64,000 bases of DNA from Brevibacterium yomogidense (GTDB lineage Bacteria; Actinomycetota; Actinomycetes; Actinomycetales; Brevibacteriaceae), in NCBI RefSeq assembly GCF_016107685.1, contig NZ_JABASY010000001.1, positions 524,187 to 588,186 on the forward strand, read 5' to 3'. The notes under the pieces were generated by a model. It ran no database searches and was not told where the DNA came from. It was given only the letters and a program-made list of their open reading frames with translations. A program made the position numbers and the translations under genes. Positions 57,055 through 64,000 of the stretch are shown here, in pieces. Within the stretch, counting starts at the first letter, position 1; the number at the start of each line of letters is the position of its first letter.

Positions 57055-58209
57055 TCAGCTGATGGCGTTCGGGTCGTCGGTGATCTTGCCGAGGTCGTGC
57101 TCGGCACGCCAGTCGATCCAGAGCGCCAGCTCCTCGTCTTCGGGCGGGTCGGTCTTCTGGAAGGCCGCCCACTGCTCGTCGAGCTGCTCACCGCGCTCCA
57201 GGAGCTCGTCCTGCTTCTCCTGCGCCTCCGGCGTCCACCGGTCGTGCTCCTCCAGCCACCGGATGAGGCCGGGGTGGAACGGTGCCTCCCGCGGCACGTC
57301 CTCGACGTCCTCGGGGTTCCACCGGGGGGTGTTGATCGTCGTGTCCTCGTACAGCGGGAACCCTTCGGCCATCGCGGACACCAGGGCGTACACCTCGTCG
57401 TCGGGGGTGTCGTCGTACGCCGTGATGGGGAGGGTGTAGACGAAGCCGTAGGTCTCCTCGTCCTCCTCCTGCGCGGGCGCGTCCTCGAACGGGAGGATGT
57501 TGACGGACGGGGCGAGCTCGTCGACCCGCTCGACAGCCTCCTCGTCGTCCGGGTCGAGGCCGACCCATGACACGTCCACCTGGGATTCGAGCTCGTAGAG
57601 CGTCGCGCCGTACACCTGCTGGTAGAGGACGTCGATCTGGCCCTGCTGGAGAGCCTCGGGCTGCTCGCCGTAGGCGATGTTCACCTCGGTGACGTCGTCC
57701 CGCGTGAGCCCGCCGTAGGCGAGGTACGCGTCGATCTTGCCGTTCACCGACGGGTTCGCGGTCACCTTGGGGATCTTCTTGCCCTTGAGGTCCGCGGGCG
57801 ACTCGATGCCGTCCGCGGTGCGCGTCAGCAGGGAGTGCGGGGACAGCGGCGCCCACACGACACGGGTGTCCTGGGGTCCCCAGTCCTCGTTCGCGAACTC
57901 GTTGAGGCCCTCGAATCCGAAGATGTACTCGTCGCCCAGACGGCCCATCGCCGCGGCACCGGACTTCATCGCCGCCATGCGGCCGATCGCCGTGTCCGAG
58001 GTGATGATGCGAACGCGTGCGCCCGTCTCCCGGGAGACGGCGTCAGACACCGCCGCAGTGTCCGCGTACGTGGACGTGCCCGTGCCGTAGGTGGAGATGA
58101 CGAAGGGGTCGCGGATGCCGCCGATCATCGTCGTCTCGCTGGTTCCGCAGCCGGACAGCAGCAGCGCCGAGGCCGCGGTCGCCGCGGCGAGGATGCGCAG
58201 TCGTCTCAT
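57055..58209 (-). CDS. TAXI-family TRAP transporter solute-binding lipoprotein
   Basis: A 384-aa TAXI protein. Its signal peptide MRRLRILAAATAASALLLSGC ends in lipobox LSGC. The TAXI core follows as FVISTYGTGTSTYADTAAVSDAVSRETGARVRIITSDTAIGRMAAMKSGAA. The C-terminal 60 residues are rich in E, D and Q (EAQEKQDELLERGEQLDEQWAAFQK). It binds a carboxylate or amino acid outside the cell and feeds the fused permease, whose stop overlaps this start by 4 nt. The region between its stop and 56888 holds no gene. Confidence 0.9.
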   Translation of the reverse strand: MRRLRILAAATAASALLLSGCGTSETTMIGGIRDPFVISTYGTGTSTYADTAAVSDAVSRETGARVRIITSDTAIGRMAAMKSGAAAMGRLGDEYIFGFEGLNEFANEDWGPQDTRVVWAPLSPHSLLTRTADGIESPADLKGKKIPKVTANPSVNGKIDAYLAYGGLTRDDVTEVNIAYGEQPEALQQGQIDVLYQQVYGATLYELESQVDVSWVGLDPDDEEAVERVDELAPSVNILPFEDAPAQEEDEETYGFVYTLPITAYDDTPDDEVYALVSAMAEGFPLYEDTTINTPRWNPEDVEDVPREAPFHPGLIRWLEEHDRWTPEAQEKQDELLERGEQLDEQWAAFQKTDPPEDEELALWIDWRAEHDLGKITDDPNAIS

Positions 58210-60326
58210 GCGTCAGCCTTCTTCCTGGAGTTCGTGGTGAGGTTCTTCGCTGCCGGGGTGATGTGCGGTCCGCGCGTGCCCATGACGATGGCGAGGATGA
58301 TCGCGACGACTCCCAGCCCCACCCCGATGAGGTGCGAGGTCATCTGCGGCCACAGCAGGAACGCACCGGCTGCGGCGGCCACGATGCGGACCAGGATGCC
58401 GATCCTGCGGCTGCCGATCGTGAGGTAGCCCTCGAACGCACTCGCGAGGAAGTAGATGCCGATCATCGCGGTCACCAGCGACAGCAGGATCTCGCCCACG
58501 GAGGACTCCTGTGCGACCAGGGCCGGGTTGACGGCGAACGCGAACGGGATGATGTACTTCACCGCCCCCAATCGCATCGCGGTGATCGAGGTCGACATGG
58601 CGGGAGTCCCCGCGATGTTCGCCGCGGCGAACGACGCCAGCGCCACCGGTGGGGTGATGTAGGAGACCGTCGCCCAGTAGATGACGAACAGGTGGGCCGC
58701 GATCGGGTTGACGCCCAGGGCGACGAGTGCCGGCGCCATGACGATTGCCAGCAGGACGTACACCGCGGACACGGTCATGCCCATGCCCAGCACGAAGCTC
58801 GTGAGCGCACCGGCGATGAGGATGAGGGCGAGGTTGTCGCCCACGAGGTTGACCAGCTCACGGGCCAGCGACAGCGAGACACCGGTCATGGACAGGCCAC
58901 CCACGATGAGGCCCACACCCGCGATGATCCCGATGATCTCCGCGATCGTCTTGCCGGAGGCGTAGACGAAGTTGAGGAACGAGGTCGGGGTCAGCCGGAA
59001 GCGCTTCATGAACAGCATGCAGACGAGCAGGAACGCGATCGTCCAGAACGGCGCCTGCGATTCGTTGTTCATGACGACCAGCAGGAAGATCAGCCCGACG
59101 AGCGCCACGATGTAGGGCAGGCCGAAGACGACGGTGCGCCCGATCTTGGGCAGTTCCGCCTTGGGCATGCCCCGCAGCCCGGACTTCGCGGAGTACGCGT
59201 CGACCTGGAGGAAGATGCCCCAGTAGTAGAGGAAAGCGGGGATCGCGGCGGCCAGCGCGATCTGTGCGTAGGGCACACCGACGAAGGAGACCATGAGGAA
59301 CGCGGCGGTGCCCATGATCGGGGGCGTGATCGTGCCGCCCGTCGCGGCGGTCGCCTCGATGCCCGCGGCGTACTTCGGGGGGAACCCGGAGCGCTTCATC
59401 GCGGGGATCGTCATGGGCCCGGTGGTGAGCACGTTGGACACGGCCGAACCGGACATCATGCCCATCGCGGCCGACGACACGACGGAGACCTTCGCGGAGC
59501 CGCCGCGGTAGCGGCCGAAGGCGCTCATCGCGAGGTCGTAGAAGAACAGGGCGCCGCCGGAGAACTGCAGGGCGACACCGAACATGAGGAAGCCCACGAG
59601 GATGCTGGCGGCGGTCTGCAGGGGCAGGCCCAGGATGGAGTCGACGCCCATCGCGTGGATCTGCGCGGTGAGGTCCATGCGGAAGGGGATGCCCTGGAGG
59701 AAGCTCACGGGGATACCGGCCGCGAAGACGGGGTAGAGGGAGAACACGAGCGCGATGCCGGTGACGATGAGGCCCGCGGTGCGGCGGAGGGTCTCCAGCA
59801 CGAGCACCCACAGGAGGAAGGCGAACACGGTCGCGGTCGGGGGCGCGACGTAGTCCCAGCCGCGCTCGAAGATCCGCTGGCCGTTCATCCCGTAGTAGAT
59901 CGTGGTGATCATGATGAGGACGGCTAGTGCGATGTCGTACCAGGGCACGGAGGTGCGTGCGGTCTTCCCGCCGGGCAGCTTCTTGATCGGGTAGATGATG
60001 AACACGATCGGCAGGAACGCGGCCAGCAGGTAGTACAGGAAGCTGTTGGTGAGGATGTTCGTGCCGCCAAGGTTCCAGAAGAACACCTGGTTGAGGACGA
60101 GGACGACGCCCACGACGGTGAGGACCATGACCGTGACGCGCCAGAAGAGGGGCAGGTGCGTCCCGGTGTTCGCCGGGTCCCGGTCGAAGTCCAGCTGCTC
60201 GTCCACGTCGACCGTCGCGTCGGCAGGCGCGCCTGCGGGGGCGGTGGCGGTCGCTACTGCGCCGGGGTCGGTGTCGGGCGCCGGGTGCTCCGTGCCGCCG
60301 TCGGATCTGTTGTCTGCTGTGCTCAT
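58206..60326 (-). CDS. TRAP transporter fused permease (4TM/12TM type)
   Basis: A 706-aa membrane protein from ATG 60326 (GGAGAGG upstream). A T/A/D-rich cytoplasmic N-terminus of about 60 residues precedes a DctQ-like part and then a DctM-like part: VSSAAMGMMSGSAVSNVLTTGPMTIPAMKRSGFPPKYAAGIEATAATGGTITPPIMGTAAFLM is the hallmark of fused TAXI-TRAP permeases, with YITPPVALASFAAANIAG late. It is the partner of the TAXI protein just downstream. Import of a carboxylate intermediate for the divergent hydratase is likely. Confidence 0.92.
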   Translation of the reverse strand: MSTADNRSDGGTEHPAPDTDPGAVATATAPAGAPADATVDVDEQLDFDRDPANTGTHLPLFWRVTVMVLTVVGVVLVLNQVFFWNLGGTNILTNSFLYYLLAAFLPIVFIIYPIKKLPGGKTARTSVPWYDIALAVLIMITTIYYGMNGQRIFERGWDYVAPPTATVFAFLLWVLVLETLRRTAGLIVTGIALVFSLYPVFAAGIPVSFLQGIPFRMDLTAQIHAMGVDSILGLPLQTAASILVGFLMFGVALQFSGGALFFYDLAMSAFGRYRGGSAKVSVVSSAAMGMMSGSAVSNVLTTGPMTIPAMKRSGFPPKYAAGIEATAATGGTITPPIMGTAAFLMVSFVGVPYAQIALAAAIPAFLYYWGIFLQVDAYSAKSGLRGMPKAELPKIGRTVVFGLPYIVALVGLIFLLVVMNNESQAPFWTIAFLLVCMLFMKRFRLTPTSFLNFVYASGKTIAEIIGIIAGVGLIVGGLSMTGVSLSLARELVNLVGDNLALILIAGALTSFVLGMGMTVSAVYVLLAIVMAPALVALGVNPIAAHLFVIYWATVSYITPPVALASFAAANIAGTPAMSTSITAMRLGAVKYIIPFAFAVNPALVAQESSVGEILLSLVTAMIGIYFLASAFEGYLTIGSRRIGILVRIVAAAAGAFLLWPQMTSHLIGVGLGVVAIILAIVMGTRGPHITPAAKNLTTNSRKKADA

Positions 60327-60486
60327 GAGCACCTCTCCGTCGAGGACGTGTCCGGGATGGTCGATATCACACGGGAAGGCGAGGAAGAAGGGGGTTCGGT
60401 GTTCCTCGTCACCCGTGAAGAACGTCGGCAATGCTACCCAAGATGTGAGGTGGCTCAATGGCGTCTCAGCGGCCCGACCGGTCAGG

Positions 60487-60646
60487 CGTGAACCGTCATA
60501 TTCACGATGGAGAGCACTCATGACGGACGCTCGACCAATGAGTGGTCTTATGACCGAAGTGGATCGAATATGCTGTCATTAGATTCACACCCACATAATT
60601 GCGTGTGAATTCACCCACAGTTTCAGTGAGAGGGAGTTCACACCCG
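60487..60646. promoter_or_regulatory. Cluster of TGTGAA/TTCACA sites in the TRAP-hydratase divergent gap
   Basis: Within this 332-nt gap (60327-60658) lie CGTGAA-N8-TTCACG (60487-60506) and TTCACAC (60584-60590) facing GTGTGAA (60603-60609). The perfect GTGAATTCAC (60605-60614) overlaps the latter, and another TTCACAC follows near 60638. CCGTCAT/ATGACGG (60493-60499, 60519-60525) forms a further inverted repeat. The half-sites match the palindrome at 56874. The rest of the gap shows no gene. Confidence 0.55.
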
Positions 60647-60658
60647 AACGGAGGCGCG

Positions 60659-61495
60659 ATGTCGCTCAGTGAGGGAACCGCCGCGCGCGGTCTTCCGGAC
60701 GACCAGGTGAAGGCGATTGCAGACGAACTGGCGGATGCCGCCCGCACGGGCACGCGCATCGATCCGCCAAGCCGGCGCTTCCCGGCGATGACGGTCGCCG
60801 ACTCCTACGCTGTGCAGCGCCTGTGGCGGGATCGGCGGGAAGCGGAGGGCGGAACGGTCGCAGGCTTCAAGATCGGCCTCACGTCCGTCGCGATGCAGCA
60901 GGCTTTCGGTCTGGACGAGCCGGACTACGGCGTGATCTTCGAGGATCAGGTGCTGGCCGCAGGCGTCACCGTGCCGGCAGCGACCTGGAACCACGCGCGC
61001 GTGGAGGTGGAGCTGTCCTTCGTCCTGGACTCGCCTCTGGTCCCGGGGGCCGGTTCGGATGCGGGTGGGACGTTCACCGCGGCGGATGTCCTCGCGGCCA
61101 CACGCTGCGTCGTGCCGTCGTTGGAGGTGCTCGACTGCCATGTCGTCGAGGACGGGATGACCGTCGTGGACACCATCAGCGACAACGCGGCACTGGGCGC
61201 GGTGATCCTGGGAGACGAGGAGTTCGATGCGACGGTGTTCGACCTGTCGTGGATCGGCGCCAAGCTGTTCGTCAACGGTCTGATCGTGGAGACCGGGGTG
61301 TCCGGCGCGGTGCTGGGCCACCCGGCGGCCAGTGCGGCGTGGATGGCGAATCGTTTCGCGGAGCGCGGCGAGGAGATCCCCGCCGGCGCACTCCTGCTGT
61401 CCGGATCCTTCACACGCCCCGTCCCCGTCGCGGCCGGAGACACGGTGATCGCGGAATACCAGGGGATGGGCGAGGTGCGCGTGCAGTTCACCTGA
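60659..61495 (+). CDS. 2-keto-4-pentenoate hydratase/2-oxohepta-3-ene-1,7-dioate hydratase family protein
   Basis: A 278-aa MhpD/HpaH-like hydratase of the FAH superfamily. Visible elements are AVQRLWRDRREAEGGTVAGFKIGLTS, YGVIFEDQVL, NHARVEVELSFVLDSPL (metal-binding Glu pair), VVPSLEVLDCH and DNAALGAVILG. ATG 60659 follows CGGAGG. The enzyme adds water to a 2-hydroxy-2,4-dienoate, as in lower aromatic meta-cleavage pathways. It stands alone on the plus strand, divergent from the TAXI-TRAP operon and sharing its operators, so the transporter probably imports its substrate or a precursor. It converges on GPP34. Confidence 0.87.
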   Translation: MSLSEGTAARGLPDDQVKAIADELADAARTGTRIDPPSRRFPAMTVADSYAVQRLWRDRREAEGGTVAGFKIGLTSVAMQQAFGLDEPDYGVIFEDQVLAAGVTVPAATWNHARVEVELSFVLDSPLVPGAGSDAGGTFTAADVLAATRCVVPSLEVLDCHVVEDGMTVVDTISDNAALGAVILGDEEFDATVFDLSWIGAKLFVNGLIVETGVSGAVLGHPAASAAWMANRFAERGEEIPAGALLLSGSFTRPVPVAAGDTVIAEYQGMGEVRVQFT

Positions 61496-61520
61496 CCGGT
61501 CACCTGACCGGAGCAGCGCC

Positions 61521-62231
61521 TCAGGGGCGCGGTGAGGTCGTCCCCGCGATGACGGCTGCCGCACCTGCCGCGGCCACAGCGGCGGCGGTCTGGAGGACGG
61601 CGGTGCCCAGCGCCTCGGCGCCCCATTCGCCCTTCTCGAACTCCTTGCCGCGGCTGTGGATGGTACCGGACCAGCGGGGCTGCGGGTGCAGCGACGGGAG
61701 GGTGCCGCTCGCAGAGACGAGCCCGATGAGCGCGGCGGTGCGCGCGTCCGCCTCGTGCCCCAGTTCCAGGATGTCGGCCACCCGCTTCCGCAGGGCCGGT
61801 TCGTAGGGGTCGTCCGTGGCGGGGTAGGTCGTCGTCGGGATGATGCCCAGGAAGCGCCCCTTCTCCTGGGACACCAGCCCGCGGTCCGCCAGGCGGTGGA
61901 GGAGCGTCGTCCACAGGTCCGCGCCGATCGTCATGAGGAGCGATGTGACCGGCTGCGGCTCCGCCGCGATCGCGTCGTAGGCCTCCTGCAGGAGCGGATC
62001 CGGAAGCGGACCGTCACCGGTCGCATGGACGACGACCCCGGACAGCCACGACTTCTGCCGCGTCTCGACGCGACCCAGCAGCGCCAGTTCGACCAGCACG
62101 GCGGCGCCCAGCGAGCAGTGCAGAGTGCTCGCGCCCGCGGGTGTGCCGGTGCTGTCATCGGCCAGCAGCAGCGCGAGGTCCTCGACGAGGAGGAGCGGCC
62201 CGTCCGGATCCGGAGGATGTTCGTCGGTCAT
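61521..62231 (-). CDS. GPP34 (Golgi phosphoprotein 3-like) family protein
   Basis: A 236-aa GPP34-domain protein, a family common in Actinobacteria. The fold is recognisable from LLLVEDLALLLADDSTGTP, LGAAVLVELALLGRVE, LLQEAYDAIAAEPQPVTSLLMTIGADLWTTLLHRLADRGLVSQEKGRFLGIIPTTTYPATD and DARTAALIGLVSASGTL. The eukaryotic relative binds phosphoinositides; the bacterial role is unknown. The last 25 residues are Ala-rich. It is monocistronic and convergent with the hydratase, where CACCTGACCGG is directly duplicated at the end of that gene. Confidence 0.88.
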   Translation of the reverse strand: MTDEHPPDPDGPLLLVEDLALLLADDSTGTPAGASTLHCSLGAAVLVELALLGRVETRQKSWLSGVVVHATGDGPLPDPLLQEAYDAIAAEPQPVTSLLMTIGADLWTTLLHRLADRGLVSQEKGRFLGIIPTTTYPATDDPYEPALRKRVADILELGHEADARTAALIGLVSASGTLPSLHPQPRWSGTIHSRGKEFEKGEWGAEALGTAVLQTAAAVAAAGAAAVIAGTTSPRP

Positions 62232-62454
62232 CGGGGGGACTCCTCAGCAGGCAGCACGGGTCGTAGGGTGGCGCCTCGTCCCGCGGCAGCGTCGCCGGGC
62301 GGCAAGGTGTGAGGGCGACGATACCGGCAGCGGCGGCCCCGCGCGCCCGCCGGCGGGGAGAAGCAGGGAAATCCCCCGACCGATGGTCAGCCCCGTCACG
62401 AGCACGGTCGGTCTTCAGCCTACTCAGGGTCATCGGCATCCCGGGCGGTCGTCG

Positions 62455-63420
62455 TCACCGGAGGGCTGACGTCGTCGACTCTGCTGACGCAGGTGCTCGT
62501 TCCGGTGCTGCACACGCTCGCGCAGCGCTGGAAGCTCCGCCGGTCCGCGCGGGCGCAGGCGCCGAAGGAGCGGACGAGTCGTCGGGCGCCCTTCCCGACG
62601 ATTGCGGAACCGACGACTGCGGAGCCGACGACTGCGGAGCTGGCGAGGGGAGTGACGGCGCCCCTCGGAGAGAACCTGGGATCACGAAGCGGCGGAACAG
62701 ACTGAGGCTCATGGACGGCGACTGCTCGAGGTGGTCGAACCGCGCGACCGCACCACATGTCACGGGCATGAGGGAGGTGAACGGTGCGATGCGCTGAGCG
62801 GGCGAGTCCTTCTCCCACCGCCCGTCGCCGCGGAACTCCATCCCGGTGTCCGTGAGTCGCAGCAGCGCGAGCACCGGTTCGCCGTCCATCGGGTCGATGA
62901 CGAGCCCCAGGTCGCCGGGCCGCTGCAGACCGAACCGGTGGCGCGTGTGCCTGCCCGCCGCGGTCGCCGCCGTGAGGCGGTGGACGATGTGGGCGGCTTC
63001 GCCGAGGTCCGCGAACTCCACGCCGGGCAGGCGCGTGCGCTGGTCGTCCGCCGTCGCCGGCATGAGGACCGTGACTGCGGGATGGTCCGTCCCGTCCACC
63101 TGCGTCCCCAGGATCCACACGATCGTGCCGTCCGGTGACATCTCCACGGTGAAGCGGTCCGGGGAGAACCGCTGGTGCCCGGTTGGGGTGGTGAGCCCCA
63201 GTCCGGCGTCCTCGACCCGGAGGTCGATGCCGACGGTCCAGTCCGTCGCGTCCGGGGAGTAGACCTTGAACGGACCGGTGGCGACGACCTCGGCGGCGGT
63301 CGCCACGACCGGGGTGGCGGTCGCAGACCGGACAGGGGCCTCGGCGGCGGTGGGGGCGGCGGGGCTGAGATCGGGATGGACGGCGCGGGGAAGGCCGAAC
63401 GGTGTCTGCGACGTAGCCAT
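62455..63420 (-). CDS. Unknown protein with A/P/S-rich C-terminus
   Basis: A 321-aa protein that I cannot assign. ATG 63420 follows AGGAG at five bases; the upstream start 63471 is less likely. Residues about 45-225 look like a mostly beta globular domain (FKVYSPDATDWTVGIDLRVEDAGLGL, FTVEMSPDGTIVWILGTQVDG, GLVIDPMDGEPVLALLRLTDTGMEFRGDGRWE). The remaining 90 residues are low complexity with a 15-bp repeat (PQSSA, PQSSV, PQSSG at 62604-62648). There is no signal peptide or membrane helix. Gene neighbours give no clear context. Confidence 0.65.
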   Translation of the reverse strand: MATSQTPFGLPRAVHPDLSPAAPTAAEAPVRSATATPVVATAAEVVATGPFKVYSPDATDWTVGIDLRVEDAGLGLTTPTGHQRFSPDRFTVEMSPDGTIVWILGTQVDGTDHPAVTVLMPATADDQRTRLPGVEFADLGEAAHIVHRLTAATAAGRHTRHRFGLQRPGDLGLVIDPMDGEPVLALLRLTDTGMEFRGDGRWEKDSPAQRIAPFTSLMPVTCGAVARFDHLEQSPSMSLSLFRRFVIPGSLRGAPSLPSPAPQSSAPQSSVPQSSGRAPDDSSAPSAPAPARTGGASSAARACAAPERAPASAESTTSALR

Positions 63421-63615
63421 GACTGCTCCTGCGGTGGTGCTGAGGACCAGCGGATGCCGATCCATGTGCACACAGTAGGAAGAGGCACGGACGCGGCGAC
63501 TCGTGCTGCCGCGGTGGAGCGTCGCATCTCGTCATGGAGTGGCCGTGGCGTGTGTGGCGGGCCGATGATGGCGGGGAACGGACCATGGCACCGGCGCCAC
63601 CCGGGGAGGAGAGAG

Positions 63616-64000
63616 ATGAAGTTCGGCTACTGGACCCCTGTCTACGGAGGGTTCCTCCGCAACGTCGAGGACGAGGGGATGCCCGCCACCTGGGACTACA
63701 TCAGGCAGGTGAGCACCCTGGCGGACGGGCTGGGCTTCGATCTCACGCTGGTCCCGGAGCTCTACCTCAACGACCGCAAGGGGCCGGAGGCTCCCAGTCT
63801 CGAGGCGTGGTCGCTGGCCACCGCGATCGCGGCCGTGACTGACCGGCTGGAGATCCTCACCGCGATCCGCCCCGGCTACCACAACCCGCAGGTGACGGCG
63901 AAGCGGCTGTCGACGCTCGCGGACATCAGCAGCGACCGCGTCTCCCTCAACGTCGTCGCCGCTTGGTGGGCGGAGGAGGCGAAGCAGTTCGGGGGAGTGT
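63616..64000 (+). CDS. LLM-class flavin-dependent monooxygenase, 5' part
   Basis: The first 128 residues of a luciferase-like monooxygenase running off the right edge. ATG 63616 follows GGGGAGGAGAGAG. MKFGYWTPVYGGFLRN, LADGLGFDLTLVPELYL, SLATAIAAVTDRLEILTAIRPGYHNPQVTAKRLSTLADISSDRVSLNVVAAWW match the SsuD/SfnG/RutA-type FMNH2-dependent enzymes. Typical substrates are alkanesulfonates, sulfones or pyrimidines; the substrate cannot be told from this fragment. Confidence 0.87.
   Translation, partial: MKFGYWTPVYGGFLRNVEDEGMPATWDYIRQVSTLADGLGFDLTLVPELYLNDRKGPEAPSLEAWSLATAIAAVTDRLEILTAIRPGYHNPQVTAKRLSTLADISSDRVSLNVVAAWWAEEAKQFGGV

Overview
The window reads as chromosomal DNA of a high-GC actinobacterium. 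Coding density is high, third codon positions are GC-rich, GTG starts and 1-4 nt ATGA/GTGA gene overlaps are common, some genes look leaderless, and a GPP34-family protein and actinobacterial AbiEi/DUF559-type and FmdB-type proteins are present. I place it in Micrococcales-type Actinobacteria (Brevibacterium-like is a weak guess). The species cannot be read from the sequence. There are no rRNA or tRNA genes, no CRISPR array, no transposase and no integrase.

Layout. (1) 1-7.7 kb is a complete non-phosphorylative L-fucose catabolic locus. It holds a FAH-family hydrolase, SDR, L-fuconate dehydratase, sugar:H+ symporter, FucU mutarotase, fuconolactonase, L-fucose (D-threo-aldose) dehydrogenase and a FadR-type regulator. 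Twin ACAT-N3-ATGT palindromes sit on the promoter. (2) 7.7-9.5 kb is a repeat-rich gap around a lone AbiEi/DUF559-type gene. It has a 13-bp minisatellite and two oppositely oriented 64-bp hairpin elements. (3) 9.5-15.8 kb is a lactone/alcohol/aldehyde oxidation module: lactonase-like MBL, FmdB-like protein, ALDH, GntR regulator, and two Zn-ADHs reading away from a shared promoter region with twin AT-rich operators. (4) 15.9-22.0 kb holds enoyl-CoA hydratase, CaiB-type CoA transferase, a GntR regulator and a TctCBA tricarboxylate transporter. (5) 22.07-28.54 kb is a compact seven-gene block of visibly lower GC: D-2-hydroxyacid dehydrogenase, HpcH aldolase, TRAP DctMQP, GntR regulator and PfkB kinase. 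It is bounded by a 70-bp direct repeat that duplicates the 3' end of the next gene, a Panacea/SocA-like protein, and is therefore a likely insertion. (6) A CobW GTPase follows.

(7) 31.1-52.2 kb is a surface-glycan locus. It contains a large LuxR (LAL) regulator, a CapD/PglF-type dehydratase, two tandem FemAB/GNAT-like transferases, an initiating sugar transferase with a GNAT-like tail, a DegT aminotransferase, a second LAL regulator, one long ORF joining a Wzx-like flippase to a Wzy/ligase-like polymerase, a Wzc-like BY-kinase, a glycosyltransferase and a low-molecular-weight tyrosine phosphatase. The enzymes fit synthesis of a diacetamido-trideoxyhexose (bacillosamine-like) linked glycan, perhaps aminoacylated. 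This is the best candidate for an undescribed system.

(8) 52.4-61.5 kb carries an MFS exporter with a divergent MarR regulator, a sodium:solute symporter operon, a TAXI-TRAP transporter and a hydratase. The last three units share TGTGAA/TTCACA-type sites and are probably one regulon. (9) 61.5-64 kb holds a GPP34 protein, an unknown protein and the start of a flavin monooxygenase.

A recurring trait is in-frame minisatellite-like expansion, with low-complexity linkers and tails, inside otherwise ordinary enzymes. The clearest case repeats the active-site motif of the fuconolactonase five times.
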